From Candidatus Parcubacteria bacterium (lineage in GTDB: Bacteria > Patescibacteriota > Minisyncoccia > Phycocordibacterales > SBAW01), in NCBI GenBank assembly GCA_019661855.1, contig JAIFWM010000026.1:1-8779 (forward strand): DNA of 8,779 bases, given 5' to 3'. The notes under the pieces are model-generated. The model made no database searches and was not told the DNA's origin. It worked only from the letters and a program-made list of their open reading frames with translations. The translations under genes were made by a program, and so were the position numbers. Shown here in pieces: positions 4,830 to 8,779 of this stretch; the first letter of the stretch is position 1, and each line of letters begins with the position of its first letter.

Positions 4830-5872
4830 GTAATTTTGTAGAGCGCCAGTTCAAGCGGCACTGCAGGGAGTGGCGAGCGATTGATTTCAAGTAGTGCAGT
4901 AATAAGAGAGGAAAGAAATTCGGAGTTTATAGCAGCACCTTCTTTGCCTGCCAAAGACTCCATAAGTGTAAGATCATCTTCGCCAAATTGGGTAGCAAGC
5001 TCTTTTTTCATTCCGGGAGCAAATCGAAGCAGTAAAATGCCCCGCACTTTAGCGGTTGTTAGGAGGACAAAAATAGACGCTTCTACACCCTGCTCGAGCG
5101 CACGATGAAACAGGGTGAGCGCCTCCTCAATCTTTTTTTCGGCAACCGCTTGTAAAAATTTATTAATAAGTCCAGCTTTGGGAGCACCCACCACCTCTGC
5201 TACCTCATCTTCGGTCAACTTTTTATCCTGTGAGATAGTAAGCACCTTTTGCAAGATCCCTAGCGTATCGCGAAACGATCCATCACCCACCAGGGCAATA
5301 AGTTCGGCACCAGCACTCTCAAGTGAGGCATCCTCTTTTTTTGCGACATCTAGTACCAACTTTTTTAATGTTTCGTGTGACGGCTTTTTAAAAGAAAAGA
5401 CTTGGCAACGCGAAATAATTGTTTCAGGCACCTTATCAAGCTCAGTTGTCGCAAGAACAAATATCACATGCTCAGGCGGCTCTTCGAGAGTTTTAAGTAG
5501 CGCTCCCCAAGCGTCGCGCGTTAACGCATGTGCTTCATCGATTATGTAAAATTTATATTTTGAAGCAAAAGGAAGTGTTGCCACTCCTTCGCGCAATGTA
5601 CGAATCTCCTCGATACCACGATTACTTGCGGCATCCATTTCGTATACATCTTGCTCGTTCGTGTCGATCGCTCGCGCCAAAATACGCGCCATCGAAGTCT
5701 TGCCCGTGCCTCGCCCACCAGCAAACAGGTATGCATGCGCCACCTTATCTTGCGCCACAGCAGCCTTTAGTACCGAGGTGATGTGTTCCTGCCCGCGCAC
5801 CTCATTAAAGGTGTTTGGTCGATAGGTGCGGTATAGCGCCACTGATGAACGTTCCTCCTTTTTGGCCATCAT
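4826..5872 (-). CDS. dnaX: DNA polymerase III gamma/tau subunit (clamp loader ATPase), short form without zinc module
   Basis: 348 residues from the preferred ATG at 5870-5872. AAA+ clamp-loader ATPase that loads the sliding clamp. Motifs: VALYRTYRPNTFNEVRGQEH (start of domain I), Walker A GGRGTGKT (52-59), DAASNRGIEEIR (80-91), Walker B IIDEAH (110-115), LLKTLEEPPEHVIFVLAT and the SRC arginine-finger motif (154-156), then domain III. The usual four-cysteine zinc module between LARAI and DVYEMDAASN is missing; only about seven residues are left there. The protein ends after domain III, with no tau-type C-terminus. A longer frame reaches 5929, but those 19 codons lie in the terminator at 5902-5927, while AAAAGG (5882-5887) sits nine bases before the chosen ATG. 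A second ATG follows directly. The TGA stop overlaps the protease start. Confidence 0.95.
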   Translation of the reverse strand: MMAKKEERSSVALYRTYRPNTFNEVRGQEHITSVLKAAVAQDKVAHAYLFAGGRGTGKTSMARILARAIDTNEQDVYEMDAASNRGIEEIRTLREGVATLPFASKYKFYIIDEAHALTRDAWGALLKTLEEPPEHVIFVLATTELDKVPETIISRCQVFSFKKPSHETLKKLVLDVAKKEDASLESAGAELIALVGDGSFRDTLGILQKVLTISQDKKLTEDEVAEVVGAPKAGLINKFLQAVAEKKIEEALTLFHRALEQGVEASIFVLLTTAKVRGILLLRFAPGMKKELATQFGEDDLTLMESLAGKEGAAINSEFLSSLITALLEINRSPLPAVPLELALYKIT

Positions 5873-5875
5873 GTC

Positions 5876-5887
5876 AGTATACCTTTT
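5876..5887 (-). promoter_or_regulatory. Ribosome binding site (and possible -10) deciding the dnaX start
   Basis: Minus-strand AAAAGG (5882-5887) lies nine bases before the first of two adjacent ATG codons, the best SD for dnaX. Directly after it comes TATACT (5876-5881), a five-of-six -10 hexamer three bases before the ATG; if used, it would give a leaderless mRNA beginning near the second ATG. A good -35 is not seen, so the SD reading is preferred. Confidence 0.5.
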
Positions 5888-5901
5888 GATAAAAACAAAT
5901 G

Positions 5902-5927
5902 AAAAAGGGCACCCAACGCGGGCGCCC
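5902..5927 (-). terminator. Rho-independent terminator after the HTH gene, before dnaX
   Basis: On the minus strand GGGCGCCC (5920-5927) pairs with GGGTGCCC (5907-5914) around a five-base loop; the stem is complete with one G-U pair, and five T follow (5902-5906), then more T-rich sequence. On the plus strand the same pair would be an A-C mismatch, so it is directional. It lies 15 bases after the HTH-gene stop and separates that gene from dnaX. Confidence 0.85.
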
Positions 5928-5941
5928 AACGACCGGAAGTT

Positions 5942-6559
5942 TTATTCCTCCCGATCAAAGAAGACAACTTGAGCCAAAGTCATAGCTGGATCAACATTCG
6001 ATGGCGAGAGAACCAGGTATGCAGGTTTGAGTCCTTGTTTCTTCCTCTTTCGAAGTGCATCGGTCATTTCTACAGTGGGCTCGCCTCCATTAAAGAGGCC
6101 CGAATATACATCCACATTTTTGAGATGTGGTGGCAGAGGTATTACCACGCCTGAACCAAAGCTTTGAGCTTGCGGTACGGGTGCTTGCGTTGAAGTCTGC
6201 TCCAAGACAACGGGTCGAGGTGCAGGAGTTTCTGCAGGTGGATCCGGAGGAATCACTTGGACAGCAACCTGAGCCACAACTTGTCCACTACGCCGGGCCG
6301 TGAGTCTTCCCCACCCTTGTCGCAGCAATAATTTTTTTTCCGCATTAGTTAAACCATTGGGGATACCAAGCGCAGCGTAGACGTTATTGAGACGATTGTA
6401 GACAGACTGTTCTCCAATGTTTAAAACTTTGGCGATTTTGCTTGTCTCCCGGTCACCCGATCGAGCAACCGCTGCGATAGTGGTTTGCCAAGATTCTTTG
6501 AGCCCCTCCATACGAGAAGCGAGCTCATCAGTATCTGTAGGCGGCTTCAAATACGGCAT
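5942..6559 (-). CDS. LuxR-type HTH protein with unknown C-terminal domain
   Basis: 205 residues. Residues 24-68 resemble a LuxR/GerE-type helix-turn-helix: TTIAAVARSGDRETSKIAKVLNIGEQ, then SVYNRLNNVYAALGIPN, where IAKVLNI and the recognition helix ending in LGI-x-N fit the family. No receiver or autoinducer domain precedes it, so if it is a DNA-binding protein the output domain is at the N-terminus. A Pro/Ala/Gln-rich linker (about 103-132) leads to a C-terminal part (135-205) I do not recognise. It ends in a hydrophobic strand-like segment (AQVVFFDREE). A promoter with near-consensus boxes (6604-6631) and a strong SD (AGGGA six bases before the ATG) precede it; a terminator follows. It diverges from the ECF sigma gene, sharing 115 bases of intergenic DNA, so cross-regulation is likely but inferred. 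Confidence 0.72.
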   Translation of the reverse strand: MPYLKPPTDTDELASRMEGLKESWQTTIAAVARSGDRETSKIAKVLNIGEQSVYNRLNNVYAALGIPNGLTNAEKKLLLRQGWGRLTARRSGQVVAQVAVQVIPPDPPAETPAPRPVVLEQTSTQAPVPQAQSFGSGVVIPLPPHLKNVDVYSGLFNGGEPTVEMTDALRKRKKQGLKPAYLVLSPSNVDPAMTLAQVVFFDREE

Positions 6560-6603
6560 GAGATTTCCCTTCCCTTGTGAGAATGTTTAGAGCTTTCTTT
6601 GGC

Positions 6604-6631
6604 ACTATAACACGTTGCGGATTCATGACAA
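6604..6631 (-). promoter_or_regulatory. Promoter of the HTH gene
   Basis: Minus-strand TTGTCA (6626-6631, five of six), a 16-base spacer and TATAGT (6604-6609, five of six) with the TGn extension (TGTTATAGT). The predicted start near 6597 gives a leader of about 38 bases carrying the SD. The opposite strand has a possible -10 TATAAC (6606-6611) over the same bases that could serve the sigma gene, but without a good -35; if both are used, the two polymerases would compete for the site. Confidence 0.6.
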
Positions 6632-6662
6632 TTATGGTCTCATGCAATCAGATTGTTCTAAC

Positions 6663-6667
6663 AAAGG
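6663..6667 (+). promoter_or_regulatory. Ribosome binding site deciding the sigma factor start
   Basis: AAAGG seven bases before the ATG at 6675. This choice is preferred to the in-frame TTG at 6615 and ATG at 6642, which have no SD; the 20 residues they would add show no sigma-region similarity. Confidence 0.65.
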
Positions 6668-6674
6668 TACGAAC

Positions 6675-7481
6675 ATGGCACATGAAGACCAGTTCACCAA
6701 AGACATGCTTGCGTGTCTTTCCCCACTCAAAGCTTTCGCCATATCTCTCATCGGAGACGTAGTGCGAGCCGAGGATTTAGTTCAAGAAACAGTAATGCGC
6801 GCACTTGCTCATAAAAGCTCATTTGAAATTGGCACAAATATGAGCGCGTGGCTCTTTACCATCTTGAGAAATTACTTCCATACACAATACAGAAAACGTA
6901 AACGGGAAGTGGAGGATGTTGAGGGCGACTATGCAGGTAGACTCTCGATACCAGCTAATCAAGATGATTATCTTGAGTTGAGTGAGCTTTTCGAAGAATT
7001 AGATTCGATACCTCCTGACCAACGAGACGCACTCATTTTGGTAGGCAGCTTAGGCCATTCATATGAAAAAGCGGCCAAACTCGAAGACATTGCGGTGGGT
7101 ACCATCAAAAGTCGTGTCCACAGAGCTCGCGCAAGGTTGGAGGAAAAGTTTGGATTCGCGGAGAAGACTTCTGTCGTACGAAGAACAAAATCCAGAGACT
7201 ATCACTTTGAAATTAAAAAAGAAGTTGCGCCCACAAGTCCAGTACGTCACCATCAACGCGACTCGGCCGAGTTTAGGAAATTGAGTGAAAGGTATCTTCA
7301 AATACCAATCACTCCCCCACCTCGGAAAATCTTCCCCATTTCGGCGCCTTTAGTGGCGGAGCCCAAACCTACGTTAGAGTTTGCATCTGCCGACTTAATA
7401 ATCGCAGACACAAGCTTCCTCTTTGAACGCACAGAAACTCTCGCTGACGGAAGTCAGGTCAAGATCTACAAAGCCGCATAA
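6675..7481 (+). CDS. ECF-type sigma factor, EcfG-like core with ~110-residue C-terminal extension
   Basis: 268 residues. Sigma region 2 at about 10-77 (LSPLKAFAISLIGD, RAEDLVQETVMRAL, MSAWLFTILRNYFHTQYRKRKRE) and region 4 at about 102-158 (ELFEELDSIPPDQRDALILVG, GHSYEKAAKLEDIAVGTIKSRVHRARARL). Several blocks, such as AWLFTILRN, YRKRKREVEDVEG, QRDALILVG and AVGTIKSRV-x-RARARL, closely resemble EcfG (ECF15), the general stress sigma of Alphaproteobacteria. Canonical EcfG ends shortly after region 4. Here residues 159-268 continue as a basic, Pro-containing linker (PITPPPRK, 211-218) and a small, possibly beta-rich end (ADLIIADTSFLFERTETLADGS). No NepR or PhyR gene is in the window. Function is inferred: directs RNA polymerase to a stress or surface regulon, with the tail as a possible control domain. 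Transfer from an alphaproteobacterial source is possible. Its last codons and stop lie in the terminator stem-loop. Confidence 0.87.
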   Translation: MAHEDQFTKDMLACLSPLKAFAISLIGDVVRAEDLVQETVMRALAHKSSFEIGTNMSAWLFTILRNYFHTQYRKRKREVEDVEGDYAGRLSIPANQDDYLELSELFEELDSIPPDQRDALILVGSLGHSYEKAAKLEDIAVGTIKSRVHRARARLEEKFGFAEKTSVVRRTKSRDYHFEIKKEVAPTSPVRHHQRDSAEFRKLSERYLQIPITPPPRKIFPISAPLVAEPKPTLEFASADLIIADTSFLFERTETLADGSQVKIYKAA

Positions 7482-7502
7482 CCTGCGGCTTTGCTACTTT
7501 TT
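7470..7502. terminator. Terminator overlapping the sigma gene's last codons
   Basis: A perfect nine-base inverted repeat AAAGCCGCA (7470-7478) / TGCGGCTTT (7484-7492) with loop TAACC. The left arm encodes the last three residues (Lys-Ala-Ala), and the loop starts with the TAA stop. On the plus strand T-rich sequence follows, with five T at 7498-7502. On the minus strand the hairpin begins just after the stop of the basic protein gene, but the T run there is poor. Confidence 0.75.
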
Positions 7503-7757
7503 ACTACGGGTGCGAGATGCACGATGCATCGTGCGACGCGAGGAGCGAGGCATAACTTTTTTCACACCTTTTTTAAGTGCCCCGGATATATTTTGCCCCG
7601 CGCGCTTTGCCGCGCGGGTTGCTGGTGTCGCTCGCGAACGCGCATGCTTCACATGATCCCATGACTCTTTTAAATTTGTTGCAGCCTCTCCCAGTTCCTC
7701 GGTTGCATCAACGACCGCTTCAATAATCCCCCGATTTTTTGTTTTAGTGCGTGCCAT
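7494..7757 (-). CDS. Small, highly basic Lys/Arg/Ala-rich protein, possibly nucleoid- or RNA-binding
   Basis: 87 residues with 11 Lys and 12 Arg. The first third has an amphipathic, partly acidic helix (IIEAVVDATEELGEAATNLKESW, 11-33 region); the remainder (36-87) is nearly all basic with Ala, Ser, Thr and Pro, similar in composition to histone H1-like tails (ATPATRAAKRAG, KKGVKKVMPRSSRR). There is no signal peptide or membrane helix. By composition it may bind nucleic acid, but I do not recognise a family. It starts 20 bases after the dus stop with no clear SD, so it is probably translated from the dus transcript. Its coding sequence carries two strong inverted repeats (7519-7534 and 7597-7618). 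Confidence 0.7.
   Translation of the reverse strand: MARTKTKNRGIIEAVVDATEELGEAATNLKESWDHVKHARSRATPATRAAKRAGQNISGALKKGVKKVMPRSSRRTMHRASRTRSKK
7519..7534. repeat. Perfect 16-bp palindrome inside the basic protein gene
   Basis: GCACGATGCATCGTGC reads the same on both strands. It lies in codons for the Thr-Met-His-Arg segment near the C-terminus of the basic protein. A perfect 16-base palindrome is expected by chance about once per 65 kb. It has no loop bases, so a dimeric protein site fits better than an RNA hairpin. Confidence 0.8.
7597..7618. repeat. GC-only inverted repeat (8-bp stem, 6-base loop) inside the basic protein gene
   Basis: CCCGCGCG (7597-7604) and CGCGCGGG (7611-7618) around CTTTGC. 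As RNA it would make a very stable hairpin. On the protein level it encodes the Arg-Ala-Ala-Lys-Arg-Ala part of the basic tail. No T run follows, so it is not a standard terminator. Confidence 0.7.
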
Positions 7758-7777
7758 GCACCAAGAGTCGCACGTAA

Positions 7778-8779
7778 CTACTGAAGAGTTGATGAAAATT
7801 CTTTAACAATCTGTTCAACTTCGGCTGCGTTATGGGTTTCCATTAACTTAACGCGCAGCTCTTTAGCGCCGGGAAAACCCTCTACATATGCTTTGAAATG
7901 TTTTTTCATTATTGCGAAGCTTTTGATCTCGCCAAGCAGCTCTTCAAACAACTTTGTATGTTCTGCCAAAACAGAGAGCCTTCTCTCCGGAGAGATAAAC
8001 AGGCTGCCAACTCCTTCGATAAGGCTCTCTGTTTTGTTGAACAACCATGGAGTCCCAAAAATTCCTCTCCCTATCATTACTCCATCAGCGCCTGTTTCTT
8101 TAACTTTTTCCATCCCTTCTTCAACAGTTTTTACGTCACCGTTGCCGATAATCAACGTATCGCTCTTCATTTCATTACGAATCTCAACTGCGCGTTTAAC
8201 TTGGCTCCAACGTGCAGGTACTTTAGACATTTCTTTACGCGTTCGGGCATGAATAGTGACTGCAGCTGGCTTTGCCTCAAGTAGTTTAGGCAACCACTCA
8301 TCTAAAATATCTTTGTTGTACCCTAAGCGTGTTTTAACCGAGACAGGCAAATTCGGCGCGCCTCTTTTTGCCGCTTCAATCAGTTCTTTTGCGCGTTCCG
8401 GATTGAGAATTAATTTTGCTCCCGCACCTTGCTTCTCGATCGAGCGGTCAGGACAACCCATGTTTACATCCACCCCATCAAAGCCAAGTTCTTGCGCTAA
8501 ACGGGCAGCCTTTTCCATCGACTCAAGGTCAGAAGTAAAAAATTGCGCCACGATAGGCCGTTCTGCATCGGTAAATATAAGGTCACGCATGAGCTTAGCT
8601 TTGCCTTCCTCTCCTGCCTTGGCCAAACCGTCGGCCGAAACAAATTCGGTGTACATGACATGAGGTCCAGTGGGTTTGGAGTATTTGGCAATAACACGAC
8701 GAAATGCAGCGTCAGTGACGTTGGCAAGTGGAGCTAAAACAAAAAATGGTTTGGGCAAATCCGCCCAAAAATTTTTCAT
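7778..8779 (-). CDS. dus: tRNA-dihydrouridine synthase (Dus family)
   Basis: 333 residues visible. FMN-dependent enzyme that reduces uridines in tRNA D-loops to dihydrouridine using NADPH; cytosolic. The N-terminal TIM barrel shows FVLAPLANVTDAAFR (13-27), YTEFVSADGL (43-52), PIVAQFF (75-81), FDGVDVNMGCPDRSIEKQGAG (100-120) with catalytic C109, LPVSVKTRLGY (144-154), VTIHARTR (174-181) with FMN-contacting K149 and H177 expected, LIIGNGDV (209-216) and GADGVMIGRGIFG (230-242). A helical C-terminal domain (about 260-333) follows. The length is normal. The first codon lies on the last three bases of the window; MKNFWADLPKPFFVLAPLANVTD is a natural start, but an earlier one outside cannot be excluded. 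Which tRNA position it modifies cannot be told from this sequence. Confidence 0.94.
   Translation of the reverse strand: MKNFWADLPKPFFVLAPLANVTDAAFRRVIAKYSKPTGPHVMYTEFVSADGLAKAGEEGKAKLMRDLIFTDAERPIVAQFFTSDLESMEKAARLAQELGFDGVDVNMGCPDRSIEKQGAGAKLILNPERAKELIEAAKRGAPNLPVSVKTRLGYNKDILDEWLPKLLEAKPAAVTIHARTRKEMSKVPARWSQVKRAVEIRNEMKSDTLIIGNGDVKTVEEGMEKVKETGADGVMIGRGIFGTPWLFNKTESLIEGVGSLFISPERRLSVLAEHTKLFEELLGEIKSFAIMKKHFKAYVEGFPGAKELRVKLMETHNAAEVEQIVKEFSSTLQ

Noticed and set aside
5873..5929. 19-residue N-terminal extension of dnaX
   Set aside because: These codons lie in the terminator and leader; the extension does not resemble DnaX, and the SD favours the ATG at 5870-5872.
6601..6618. Sigma-54-like element (TTGGCAC ... 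TTGC) upstream of the ECF sigma gene
   Set aside because: The GG-to-GC distance is 16 bases, not the required 12, and no sigma-54 machinery is seen.
6615..6674. Upstream TTG or ATG starts for the sigma factor
   Set aside because: No SD precedes them, while AAAGG stands seven bases before the ATG at 6675, which begins the sigma-like sequence.

Overview
The window looks like a piece of a small bacterial genome, most likely from the Patescibacteria/CPR group (a Parcubacteria-type lineage). The clues are a very short DnaX without its zinc-binding module, a CxxC-x17-CxxC mini zinc protein, a class F-like sortase beside other small envelope proteins, many short hypothetical proteins and short intergenic gaps. 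This placement is inference from gene content. TGA is used as a stop (dnaX and the DUF488 gene both end in it), so the UGA=Gly code of Gracilibacteria/Absconditabacteria does not apply.

Left part (1-1759), all on the minus strand: the N-terminus of a HI0933/BaiN-type flavoprotein (cut by the window edge), a CxxC-x17-CxxC zinc protein just upstream of it, a strong terminator, a 39-residue Ala/Pro/Thr-rich small gene, a RibD-C/dihydrofolate-reductase-like protein and a three-helix membrane protein. Between 1760 and 1812 two outward-facing promoters drive the membrane protein to the left and a tRNA-Gln(TTG) to the right. The tRNA is followed on the plus strand by a VOC/PhnB-like protein and a DUF488 (YeaO-like) protein, ending at a bidirectional terminator at 2798-2825.

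Middle part (2835-5872), all on the minus strand and read from right to left: dnaX, a membrane-anchored metzincin-like metalloprotease overlapping dnaX by ATGA, a sortase and a secreted CAP/SCP-domain protein. Three of these four act at or outside the membrane, so this is a replication gene followed by an envelope group.

Right part (5942-8779): a LuxR-type HTH protein with an unknown C-terminal domain on the minus strand, diverging from a plus-strand ECF sigma factor whose core resembles the alphaproteobacterial EcfG (general stress response) type but which carries about 110 extra C-terminal residues. These two form the most unusual regulatory unit here. The sigma gene converges on a small, very basic protein gene that follows a tRNA-dihydrouridine synthase (dus), whose start codon is the last three bases of the window.

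Recurrent features are near-leaderless starts behind extended -10 boxes (TTGCTAT motifs), and strong hairpins both as terminators and inside the basic protein gene. No mobile element, CRISPR array or rRNA is visible, and there is no gene-free stretch above 300 bases.
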